This document shows, in pieces, positions 1 to 5,732 of a stretch of DNA of 6,179 nucleotides. Numbering within the stretch: position 1 is the first letter of the stretch; the number at the start of each line of letters is the position of its first letter. Under the pieces are notes generated by a model, which was given only the letters and a program-made list of their open reading frames with translations, ran no database searches and was not told the origin of the DNA. The position numbers were made by a program, and so were the translations under genes. This DNA is from Bacteroidales bacterium (GTDB lineage: Bacteria; Bacteroidota; Bacteroidia; Bacteroidales; UBA932). The stretch is from positions 1 through 6,179 of the forward strand of contig JAFVDC010000010.1 of NCBI GenBank assembly GCA_017478685.1. The letters run 5' to 3'.

Positions 1-539
1 AGATGGATGTTTTCTCCCGCCTCATGATGGACCGCATCATTTTCCTTGGCGTTCCCATCGACGACGACGTTGCAAACATCATCCAGGCCCAGCTTCTTTT
101 CCTTGCTTCCAATGATTCCAATGCCGATATCACCATGTACCTCAACACCCCCGGCGGTCAGGTTACAAGCGGCCTTGGCATCTACGACACCATGCAGCTG
201 GTACAGCCCGACGTAGCCACCGTGTGCACGGGAATGGCCGCCTCTATGGGTGCCGTCCTCCTCTGCGCAGGTGAAAAGGGCAAGCGCAGCGCGCTCCCTC
301 ACAGCCGCGTCCTTATCCACCAGCCCCTTGGCGGTGCTCAGGGCCAGGCAACGGAAATCCTCATTGCCGCAAAGGAGATTGAGAAAACCCGTACGGAGCT
401 CTTCAACATTATCTCCGAGCACACCGGCAAGCCCTACAAGAAGGTTGCCGAAGACGGCGAGCGCGACTACTGGATGACCGCCCAGGAAGCCCTGGAATAC
501 GGCATGGTAGACGAAATACTCCGTAAGCGTCAGAAGTAA
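1..539 (+). CDS. clpP: ATP-dependent Clp protease proteolytic subunit ClpP, 5' end missing
   Basis: Serine peptidase of family S14. It forms the barrel-shaped proteolytic core that degrades proteins unfolded and fed in by a Clp ATPase such as ClpX in the cytoplasm. The visible 178 residues carry the full catalytic triad with E. coli-like spacing: Ser81 in GMAASMG, His106 in IHQP and Asp155 in ERDYW (25 and 49 residues apart). The oligomerisation region and the C-terminal [18 protein letters not shown] segment are also present. The ATG at position 3 is very probably an internal Met. Bacteroides ClpP has about 45 more residues upstream, and its sequence continues through a '[15 protein letters not shown]' segment just as here; bases 1-2 (AG) would be the end of the preceding codon. 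The gene is therefore cut by the window edge, not truncated in nature. The TAA stop overlaps the clpX start by one base (TAATG), which suggests translational coupling and co-transcription. Family assignment is certain; the true start cannot be seen. Confidence 0.97.
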   Translation, partial: MDVFSRLMMDRIIFLGVPIDDDVANIIQAQLLFLASNDSNADITMYLNTPGGQVTSGLGIYDTMQLVQPDVATVCTGMAASMGAVLLCAGEKGKRSALPHSRVLIHQPLGGAQGQATEILIAAKEIEKTRTELFNIISEHTGKPYKKVAEDGERDYWMTAQEALEYGMVDEILRKRQK

Positions 540-1762
540 TGGCCGGAAAGAAGTCTCATAACCACTGCATGTTCTGCGGCCGCCCGGACAGTGAAGTCCC
601 GTTCCTCCTGCAGGGCATGGACGGTTACATCTGCTCCGACTGCGCAAAGCTTGCCGCCGACTATGTAAAGGAGATAGAAGGGGAAGGGAAGGGAAAGTCC
701 GGCAAACCGGCTCCTGCCTTGGGCAAGGCCCCCAAGCCCCAGGAAATCAAAGAGTATCTGGACCAGTATGTGATTGGCCAGGACCGCGCCAAGAAGGTGC
801 TGTCCGTTGCGGTGTACAATCACTACAAGAGGGTTCAGCACACTTTGATTGACCGGCCCCAGGACGGCGTGGAGCTGGAAAAGAGCAACATCCTCCTCGT
901 TGGCCCCACCGGAACCGGCAAAACCCTCCTTGCGCGCACCATTGCAAAGATGCTGGACGTGCCGTTCACCATTGTGGATGCCACTGTTCTCACAGAGGCC
1001 GGCTATGTGGGTGAAGACGTTGAGAGTATCCTCACAAGGCTCCTCCAGGAGGCCGATTTCGACCTGGAGAAGGCCGAACGCGGCATTGTGTTCATTGATG
1101 AAATTGACAAGATTGCCCGTAAATCCGACAACCCGTCAATTACCCGCGACGTTTCCGGTGAGGGCGTGCAGCAGGCTATGCTTAAACTCCTTGAGGGAAG
1201 CATAGTAAACGTGCCTCCAAAGGGTGGCCGCAAGCACCCCGAGCAGGAGTTTATCCACGTGAACACCCAGAACATCCTCTTTATCTGCGGTGGCGCTTTC
1301 GAGGGTATTGAAAGGCACATCGCCCTCAGGAAGAACACCCAGATCATAGGCTTCGGCGCAGAGGAAAAACAGCGTATCGCCAAGGACAATCTCCTTGAGT
1401 ACGTAGATGCCATGGACCTCAGGGCCTATGGCCTCATCCCGGAAATCGTGGGCCGTCTGCCGCTTGTCACATACCTTGACCAGCTGGACCGTGATTCCCT
1501 GAAGCGCATTCTCACAGAACCCAAAAACGCCCTCCTGAAGCAGTACGAGAAGCTTTTTGAGATAGACGGCATGAAGCTGGAGATTGAGCCCGAGGTCCTG
1601 GACCTTATAGTGGATACCTCCATAAAGAACAAACTTGGCGCCCGCGGCCTTCGCTCAATCTGCGAAAAAATAATGGGAGACGCCATGTTTGAAGCTCCGT
1701 CATCCAAAAAGAAAGTGTTCAAACTCACTCTGGATTACGCCAAGCAGCGTCTGGAGAAATAA
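539..1762 (+). CDS. clpX: ATP-dependent Clp protease ATP-binding subunit ClpX
   Basis: Hexameric AAA+ unfoldase that recognises substrates, unfolds them and passes them to ClpP. The 407 residues are close to the usual family length and show every hallmark in order. There is an N-terminal C4 zinc-binding domain (Cys10, Cys13, Cys32, Cys35), then a Gly/Lys/Pro-rich linker at about 47-66. The AAA+ module follows: Walker A GPTGTGKT (122-129), pore loop GYVG (155-158), Walker B IVFIDEID (183-190), the RKH pore loop (231-233), and the IGF tripeptide (270-272) that docks on ClpP. After these come the arginine-finger region PEIVGRLP (Arg306) and sensor 2 GARGLR (367-372). The IGF loop matches its pairing with the adjacent clpP. 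The ATG at 539-541 overlaps the clpP stop; no clear Shine-Dalgarno is present, so coupling probably helps initiation. A strong terminator follows directly. In many Bacteroides genomes recQ comes after clpX; here it does not. Assignment is certain. Confidence 0.98.
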   Translation: MAGKKSHNHCMFCGRPDSEVPFLLQGMDGYICSDCAKLAADYVKEIEGEGKGKSGKPAPALGKAPKPQEIKEYLDQYVIGQDRAKKVLSVAVYNHYKRVQHTLIDRPQDGVELEKSNILLVGPTGTGKTLLARTIAKMLDVPFTIVDATVLTEAGYVGEDVESILTRLLQEADFDLEKAERGIVFIDEIDKIARKSDNPSITRDVSGEGVQQAMLKLLEGSIVNVPPKGGRKHPEQEFIHVNTQNILFICGGAFEGIERHIALRKNTQIIGFGAEEKQRIAKDNLLEYVDAMDLRAYGLIPEIVGRLPLVTYLDQLDRDSLKRILTEPKNALLKQYEKLFEIDGMKLEIEPEVLDLIVDTSIKNKLGARGLRSICEKIMGDAMFEAPSSKKKVFKLTLDYAKQRLEK

Positions 1763-1790
1763 AAAAAGACCGGTTCCCCGGTCTTTTTTT
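1761..1790. terminator. Bidirectional intrinsic terminator between clpX and tRNA-Val
   Basis: The 6-bp G+C-rich stem GACCGG/CCGGTC (1768-1773 and 1778-1783) closes a TTCC loop. It is flanked by A7 on the left (1761-1767) and T7 on the right (1784-1790), which could extend the stem. Read on the + strand it is a hairpin plus U-tract immediately after the clpX stop, whose last two bases belong to the A-run. Read on the - strand it is equally a hairpin plus U-tract lying 1 nt beyond the tRNA discriminator base. It should therefore stop both convergent transcripts. Confidence 0.9.
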
Positions 1791-1791
1791 G

Positions 1792-1866
1792 TGAGGACAC
1801 GCAGATTTGAACTGCGGACCTCTTGCCTGTCAAGCAAGCGCTCTAAACCAACTGAGCTATGCCCTC
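1792..1866 (-). tRNA. tRNA-Val, anticodon GAC
   Basis: The reverse complement folds into a full 75-nt cloverleaf. It has a 7-bp acceptor stem, GAGGGCA with TGTCCTC (one G-U pair), and a D arm GCTC/GAGC with a 10-nt loop. The anticodon stem CTTGC/GCAAG carries the loop TTGACAG, the variable loop is AGGTC, and the T arm is CGCAG/CTGCG with loop TTCAAAT. The anticodon GAC reads the valine codons GUC and GUU. The discriminator base is A at 1792; the following bases are not CCA, so CCA must be added after transcription. The gene points toward clpX and ends in the shared terminator. Its own promoter lies just upstream, in the palindrome region. Confidence 0.95.
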
Positions 1867-1877
1867 GAAATGGATTG

Positions 1878-1908
1878 CAAAGTTATACAAAAAATTATGA
1901 TGTGCAAA
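1878..1908 (-). promoter_or_regulatory. Predicted promoter of tRNA-Val
   Basis: Read on the minus strand, this is a textbook Bacteroidota promoter: TTTG (1908-1905), a 19-nt spacer, then TAACTTTG (1885-1878), matching TTTG-N19-21-TAnnTTTG. Transcription would begin about 5-7 nt further on, near 1872, leaving a leader of only a few bases before the tRNA 5' end at 1866. The -33 TTTG lies inside the left half of the 18-bp palindrome, so a protein bound there could affect tRNA transcription. Confidence 0.7.
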
Positions 1909-1927
1909 ATATTTTGCACTATATTTG
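1895..1927 (+). promoter_or_regulatory. Predicted promoter of the GH28 gene
   Basis: TATATTTG (1920-1927) matches the Bacteroidota -7 consensus TAnnTTTG exactly. A weaker -33 element, TATG within TTATG (1895-1899), sits 20 nt upstream. The expected transcript start near 1933 would give a leader of about a dozen bases before the ATG at 1945. No Shine-Dalgarno is visible, which is common in this phylum. The spacer between -33 and -7 is almost filled by the 18-bp palindrome, which suggests repression by a dimeric regulator. Confidence 0.6.
1902..1919. promoter_or_regulatory. 18-bp perfect palindrome, candidate operator
   Basis: GTGCAAAATATTTTGCAC is its own reverse complement over all 18 bases. 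It directly abuts the GH28 -7 box at 1920 and contains the -33 TTTG of the divergent tRNA-Val promoter. Perfect dyads of this length in a promoter spacer are typical binding sites of dimeric helix-turn-helix regulators. Which protein binds is unknown and no regulator gene lies in the window. It could also form a small cruciform or RNA hairpin, but its A+T-rich centre makes that weak. Confidence 0.6.
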
Positions 1928-1944
1928 CAGGTAAACTGCCTCGT

Positions 1945-3321
1945 ATGAAAAGAATTTTTACCATAGTTGCATGCGCGCTGCTCGCATTTTCGGCCTCGGC
2001 GCAGGATTATTCCTCTTATTACAGTAATCTTCCCATTGAGCTCAATGCTCCGGCACTTCCGGTTATTCCGGACTATACGGTGAGCCTCACCGATTTCGGC
2101 GGGGTGGGAGACGGAGTCTCTGACAATACCAAAGCCTTTGAAAAGGCAATTTCGGCCCTGAACAAGGCCGGCGGCGGGCATCTCAATGTTCCGGCGGGTA
2201 TTTACCTGACAGGTCTTATCAGTTTCAAGGACCGCGTTGACCTTCATCTGGAGAAGAATGCCATGATTCTCTTCACTCCGGACAAGAAGCAGCACATAAA
2301 GAAGGACAAGGTGGCCCCCGGCATCACCGCCAGCAAACGCACGGATATCAGCATCACCGGAGAAGGCATCATAGATGGTAACGGAGAGTGGTGGAGAGGC
2401 GTCAAGCGCAGCAAGGTGAGCGATGTAGAGTGGAACGCCTTCAAACGCATGGGAGGAACCGTCACCCCTAAGGGAGACCTCTGGTATCCCTTTGACCTCA
2501 AGGCATTTGAGAATATTGCCGATACCTTTGAGGCCCAGGAGAAAATGCGCACTCACCTTATCAGGTTCACAGACTGTGAGCGCATTCTGGTGCAGGGCGT
2601 CACCATCCAGAATTCTCCCAAATTCCACCTGGTGCCCCAGCGCTGCAAGGACGTAACCATAGACGGCGTAACGGTTCGCTGCCCCTGGAATGCCCAGAAC
2701 GGGGACGGCATAGACCTCATGAATTGCCGGAGGGTGCTTGTGGTTAACAGTACCGTGGATGTTGGAGACGACGGAATATGCCTTAAGGGCGGCGCCGGTG
2801 AGTCCGGAGTAAAGGCCGGCCCGTGTGAGGATATACTTATCAGAGATAATGTTGTTTATCATGCACACGGCGGTTTTGTGATCGGCTCCGAATTCTCCGG
2901 TGGTATGAACAAGATAGTGGTAAAGGAAAATACTTTCTCCGGAACAGATACCGGCCTCAGGTTCAAGAGCGCTCCGGAACGTGGCGGAAAAACCTCAGAC
3001 CTTTGGATTTCAGATATTTACATGAGCGATATCCAGGGAGAAGCCCTTGTATTTGAAACCACTTACGCAGACCGTCCGGTTGGAAGGGACGATGCCGTTG
3101 CCGCAGAATCTGATTCCTTTGTGCCGGAATTCACGGATATACATATCTCCAATGTAGTTTGCCGTGACGCCCGCGTTGGCGTAAAGGCCGCCGGAACAAT
3201 TGAGATGATTCACGACATCACCCTTGAGAACTGCGTCTTCTTCTATACGGAAGAAGCATTCCGGATAGATGATCCCGGAATGCTTCAGAGTAAGAATGTG
3301 CAGTATATTACCTACAGGTAA
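1945..3321 (+). CDS. Secreted glycoside hydrolase family 28 enzyme (polygalacturonase type)
   Basis: Inverting alpha-galacturonidase fold, probably cleaving galacturonic-acid-containing pectin chains in the periplasm or outside the cell. The 458-residue protein starts with a signal peptide, MKRIFTIVACALLAFSASA, cleaved before Gln20. The N-terminal pectate-lyase-like motif DFGGVGDGVSDNTKAF (50-65) opens a right-handed beta-helix. The GH28 catalytic signature is complete: NGDG (Asn252, Asp254), VGDDG (Asp275, Asp276), AHGG (His308) and RFK (Arg339, Lys341). Asp254 and Asp275 are 21 residues apart, as in fungal polygalacturonases. The usual NTD is NGD here. The continuous motifs HGGFVIGSEFSGG and GLRFKSAPERGG suggest an exo-acting subgroup, but exact substrate (polygalacturonan, rhamnogalacturonan or other) cannot be told. 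I chose the ATG at 1945 because the upstream in-frame ATG at 1807 lies inside the tRNA gene and upstream of the promoter. No SusC/SusD genes are adjacent. Its last 10 bp overlap the convergent peptidase gene. Confidence 0.92.
   Translation: MKRIFTIVACALLAFSASAQDYSSYYSNLPIELNAPALPVIPDYTVSLTDFGGVGDGVSDNTKAFEKAISALNKAGGGHLNVPAGIYLTGLISFKDRVDLHLEKNAMILFTPDKKQHIKKDKVAPGITASKRTDISITGEGIIDGNGEWWRGVKRSKVSDVEWNAFKRMGGTVTPKGDLWYPFDLKAFENIADTFEAQEKMRTHLIRFTDCERILVQGVTIQNSPKFHLVPQRCKDVTIDGVTVRCPWNAQNGDGIDLMNCRRVLVVNSTVDVGDDGICLKGGAGESGVKAGPCEDILIRDNVVYHAHGGFVIGSEFSGGMNKIVVKENTFSGTDTGLRFKSAPERGGKTSDLWISDIYMSDIQGEALVFETTYADRPVGRDDAVAAESDSFVPEFTDIHISNVVCRDARVGVKAAGTIEMIHDITLENCVFFYTEEAFRIDDPGMLQSKNVQYITYR
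3253..3286. repeat. 12-bp perfect inverted repeat at the end of the GH28 gene
   Basis: GAAGCATTCCGG (3253-3264) and its exact reverse complement CCGGAATGCTTC (3275-3286) flank a 10-nt loop. The repeat lies inside the GH28 coding region (codons 437-448, EAFRIDDPGMLQ), about 33 bp before its stop, and just downstream of the stop of the convergent peptidase gene. No U-tract follows on either strand, so it is not a classical intrinsic terminator. It could still act as a 3'-end stabilising hairpin or transcription pause for both converging transcripts. Confidence 0.7.
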
Positions 3322-5243
3322 TCCTCAAAATACTGTGTAACTTTGTCCATGAGATGAATTCGGTTTCGGCCGAAGACATTGTGCTTTGCCGTGGGGTAGG
3401 GGAAGTAGTCTACGGGAATTTCAAGGTCTATGCACTGCTGGATGAAACTCAGGCTGTGCTCCCATACCACGGTGTCGTCCATGGCGCCCTGGCAAATCAG
3501 GAGTTTTCCCTTGAGGTCTTTTGCCTTGCCGATGAGCGATGTGGAGGCAAAGCCCTCCGGATTGGTTTCCGGAGTGTCCATGTAGCGCTCTCCGTACATG
3601 ATCTCATACCACTTCCAGTCAATTACGGGACCTCCGGCTACGCCCACTTTGAATACATCGGGGTAGGTGGTCATGAGGCTTATGGTCATGAATCCGCCAT
3701 AGCTCCAGCCGTGTACTCCAATGCGCTCCGAATCCACATAGGGGAGTTCCGTCAGGCGGCGGATGCCCACCATCTGGTCTTCCATTTCGGCCTTTCCGCA
3801 CCGGCAGTTGATGGCCTTCTCAAAGGCGGTGCCGCGGTTGGATGTGCCGCGGTTGTCCTGGACATACACCATGTATCCCTTCTCGGCCATGAGCATTTCC
3901 CACATGCGGATATTCCCAAGCCAGCTGTCCTGGACCATCTGGGAATGAGGGCCGCCGTAAACGTAAACGATTAGAGGATACTTCTTTCCAGGGTCGAAAT
4001 CCTTGGGATAAATGAGCCTGTAGTAGTTCTCAAAGGCGCCGTCTGCACTTGGAACGGTTCCAAGTTCCACCTTGCAGGAGGCGTATTCGGCCAGCGGGTC
4101 TTCTCCCTCATAAAGAAGTTCCGACGTTTTCCCGTCCGTGGTGCGTTTCCACATCTCGGTGGGCGTGGAGGTGTTGGAGAAGATGTCCAGGAACTCCTTG
4201 CAGCCGGGGTACAGCAGGACATTGTGCCAGCCGCGGCCGGAGGTAAGCTGCACGGGTTTATAGAACTTCGCTTTCTTTACGGCGTTCTTCTTTGGAACGT
4301 TCAGCCTTATCTTATAAAGGTGGTTCTGCACCGGGGAGTTTTCGGCCGAAGTATAGTAGACAAAGGTGCCGTCATTGTCCATATACTCAAGGTCTGCGCT
4401 GGCCGTAGGCAGATGGCGGATTGCGCCAAGGGTGTCGGCGAGATAGAGGTTCTTGAACCCGTTACGGTTGTCGGTTCTGTAAATGAAGACATCAGTTCGG
4501 CCCTTCACAAAGCGGATGGGGTCCTGTGGCTCAATCCAGGCGTCGTTGTCTTCCGTGAGGATGGTGCGCACAAACGATCCGTCAAGCGCCCTGTACTGGT
4601 TCAGCCTCATGTGGTGCTGGCTGCGGTCTACAACCTGCGTATAGACATACCTTGAATCCGGGCTCCAGGCAATGTTTGTGATGTATCTTTCGGCCGAAAA
4701 ATCAGTGACATTTAGCCACACGGTGTTTTTGCTTTCCATGTGGAAAATGCCCACCGAGATATGCTCGGAGGCCATTCCGTTCATGGGATAGTATATCTCC
4801 TCAAGGGCGCCGGTGCGGGAGCCGATGTCAAGGAGCGGGAACTTTGTGACAGCCGTCTGGTCTTTCCGGTAGAAGGCCACCTTGGTGGAGTCCGGGGAAA
4901 CATACCATCCGGCATCAATGCCGAATTCGTTGCGGCTTACGGTTTGGCCGTAAACTATGCCGGAGTTATTTGAAATGGCTATGTCCGTGACATTTCCGGT
5001 GGCGTTGTCCTTAACAAAAAGGCTATATCCGTCCTGGAAAACGGTGAACTTGTCCTCCGGCCGGGCCGGGAAATCCGGATACTTGTCCCTGGGGATACGG
5101 CTGTAGCCTACGCCCTTATAGATGGCCTCTTCCATTGTGAGGTCTTTCCCGGGATGGGCCTCACGGATGTCCAGGACGCTGTTTTGAGCAAAAAGTGCGC
5201 TGCCCGCAAGGACAGTGCACAGTAAGGTGAAAAGCTTTCTCAT
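3312..5243 (-). CDS. Secreted S9 family serine peptidase, prolyl tripeptidyl peptidase-like (DPP-IV superfamily)
   Basis: Exported exopeptidase that likely removes short proline-ended peptides from N-termini in the periplasm. Of 643 residues, 1-19 form a signal peptide ending LFA before Gln20; about 60-395 form the beta-propeller; about 396-643 are the alpha/beta-hydrolase domain. The triad is Ser514 (GWSYGG), Asp589 (GAMDD) and His621 (KHN), with oxyanion Tyr429 (VYVYGGP). Triad spacing (75 and 107) equals that of Porphyromonas gingivalis PtpA as I remember it (Ser603, Asp678, His710). The amine-binding glutamates also fit: Glu106 in VSRNEFGI and Glu547 in WYEIMYGERY, 33 residues after the serine. 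Dipeptidyl peptidase IV usually has an EE pair in place of the single Glu106, so tripeptidyl activity is the better guess. Compared with the usual 720-740 residues, about 100 are missing before Glu106. It lies 6 bp downstream of the small membrane-protein gene, probably in one transcript, and its TAG overlaps the GH28 end by 10 bp. Confidence 0.9.
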   Translation of the reverse strand: MRKLFTLLCTVLAGSALFAQNSVLDIREAHPGKDLTMEEAIYKGVGYSRIPRDKYPDFPARPEDKFTVFQDGYSLFVKDNATGNVTDIAISNNSGIVYGQTVSRNEFGIDAGWYVSPDSTKVAFYRKDQTAVTKFPLLDIGSRTGALEEIYYPMNGMASEHISVGIFHMESKNTVWLNVTDFSAERYITNIAWSPDSRYVYTQVVDRSQHHMRLNQYRALDGSFVRTILTEDNDAWIEPQDPIRFVKGRTDVFIYRTDNRNGFKNLYLADTLGAIRHLPTASADLEYMDNDGTFVYYTSAENSPVQNHLYKIRLNVPKKNAVKKAKFYKPVQLTSGRGWHNVLLYPGCKEFLDIFSNTSTPTEMWKRTTDGKTSELLYEGEDPLAEYASCKVELGTVPSADGAFENYYRLIYPKDFDPGKKYPLIVYVYGGPHSQMVQDSWLGNIRMWEMLMAEKGYMVYVQDNRGTSNRGTAFEKAINCRCGKAEMEDQMVGIRRLTELPYVDSERIGVHGWSYGGFMTISLMTTYPDVFKVGVAGGPVIDWKWYEIMYGERYMDTPETNPEGFASTSLIGKAKDLKGKLLICQGAMDDTVVWEHSLSFIQQCIDLEIPVDYFPYPTAKHNVFGRNRIHLMDKVTQYFEDYL

Positions 5244-5249
5244 ATTACT

Positions 5250-5663
5250 TTAAAGGAAGAAAGGATCTTCAACTTCTATGTTTCCGGGCTCAAGGGTAAC
5301 TTTGTCTACCACGGATTTTTCATAGCCTCTCCAAGGGAGAGCGCCCTTGTACTCCTTGTAGTGGACGGTAACCTTGGAGCCGGTGAGCTGGGTGAGCTGT
5401 TCTGCAACTTCAGGGTCTGCCACTGAGAACTTGAAGTTCTTGGACTGGACGGTGCCCTGGGCGTTTTTGTTGCCGTAGCCGGTGAGGATAATCTCGCCTT
5501 CATAGGTTTTCCAAATGTAACCCGTATAGGTGAGGGAATTCAGTTCTCCGGTTTTGGTGCCGTCACTGAATACCCAGAAGAATTTGAAATAGAGGAAGCC
5601 TGCAAGTGCTGCAAGTACGATGAGGGTGACAAGGCCCCCGATAACTTTTCCGGTTCTAGCCAT
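5250..5663 (-). CDS. Small single-pass membrane protein of unknown function
   Basis: A 137-residue protein with a short basic N-terminus (MARTGK), one hydrophobic segment at about 7-31, and a beta-rich soluble part beginning FSDGTKTGELNSLTYTGYIWKTYEGEI. The soluble part probably lies in the periplasm, but topology is inferred only from the sequence. I recognise the pattern SDGxxxGxLxxxxxxGxxxKTxEGE, followed by VxxHYKEY and LPWRG, from uncharacterised Bacteroidota proteins; some of these are, I believe, wrongly labelled 6-phosphogluconate dehydrogenase. Nothing here resembles that enzyme: no nucleotide-binding motif is present and the protein is far too short. No catalytic residues are evident. 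The gene precedes the peptidase gene by 6 bp on the same strand, behind a promoter at 5685-5692, so the two are likely co-transcribed. No Shine-Dalgarno is visible upstream of the ATG. A functional link to the peptidase is possible but not shown. Confidence 0.85.
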   Translation of the reverse strand: MARTGKVIGGLVTLIVLAALAGFLYFKFFWVFSDGTKTGELNSLTYTGYIWKTYEGEIILTGYGNKNAQGTVQSKNFKFSVADPEVAEQLTQLTGSKVTVHYKEYKGALPWRGYEKSVVDKVTLEPGNIEVEDPFFL

Positions 5664-5678
5664 TTTTTTGCTGTTTTA

Positions 5679-5711
5679 TTTCCACAAAGATACTAAAAAT
5701 TCGTATCTTCG
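5679..5711 (+). promoter_or_regulatory. Predicted promoter of lpd
   Basis: TATCTTCG (5704-5711) matches the -7 consensus TAnnTTTG with one mismatch. TTTC (5679-5682), 21 nt upstream, is a three-out-of-four match to the -33 TTTG. Transcription would begin near 5717, giving a leader of about 16 nt. The match is moderate, so the exact boxes are uncertain, although a promoter somewhere in this 69-bp divergent gap is required. Confidence 0.45.
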
Positions 5712-5715
5712 TGAA
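5685..5715 (-). promoter_or_regulatory. Predicted promoter of the membrane protein-peptidase operon
   Basis: On the minus strand TATCTTTG (5692-5685) matches the -7 consensus TAnnTTTG exactly. The -33 position, 19 nt upstream, holds only TTCA (5715-5712), a weak match. The expected start near 5679 would leave a leader of about 15 nt before the ATG at 5663. This -7 box forms one arm of the inverted repeat shared with the lpd promoter. Confidence 0.55.
5687..5709. repeat. Inverted repeat joining two divergent -7 boxes
   Basis: AAGATAC (5687-5693) and GTATCTT (5703-5709) are perfect inverted arms around a 9-nt A+T-rich spacer. Each arm is part of the -7 box of one divergent promoter. The repeat may simply reflect two promoters set back to back, or be a site where one protein or competing polymerases control both. 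Confidence 0.5.
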
Positions 5716-5732
5716 CACTAAAACTGTGAACT

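Noticed and set aside
3..5. ATG at position 3 as the clpP start codon
   Set aside because: The encoded [15 protein letters not shown] segment lies about 45 residues inside Bacteroides ClpP, so this Met is most likely internal and the start is outside the window.
1792..1866. Reading the tRNA as tRNA-Asp
   Set aside because: The anticodon in the 7-nt loop TTGACAG is GAC, which reads valine codons; aspartate would need GTC.
1807..1944. In-frame N-terminal extension of the GH28 gene from an ATG at 1807, giving 504 residues
   Set aside because: It runs through the tRNA gene on the other strand and lies upstream of the -7 box. The ATG at 1945 starts exactly at a signal peptide.
1966..1974. Lipobox-like IVAC (residues 7-10) in the GH28 signal peptide
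   Set aside because: The cysteine comes after only six hydrophobic residues, too early for a normal lipoprotein signal, and a good signal peptidase I site (SASA before Gln20) follows.
1843..2868. Long antisense reading frame of 341 codons opposite GH28 and the tRNA
   Set aside because: It overlaps the tRNA and a well-supported enzyme gene, and its translation shows no recognisable domain or signal. It is a shadow of GH28 codon use.
3354..3974. Plus-strand reading frame of 206 codons within the peptidase gene
   Set aside because: It lies opposite the catalytic domain with all its motifs, and its translation resembles no family. The other frames at 4224-4655 and 1003-1413 are rejected for the same reason.
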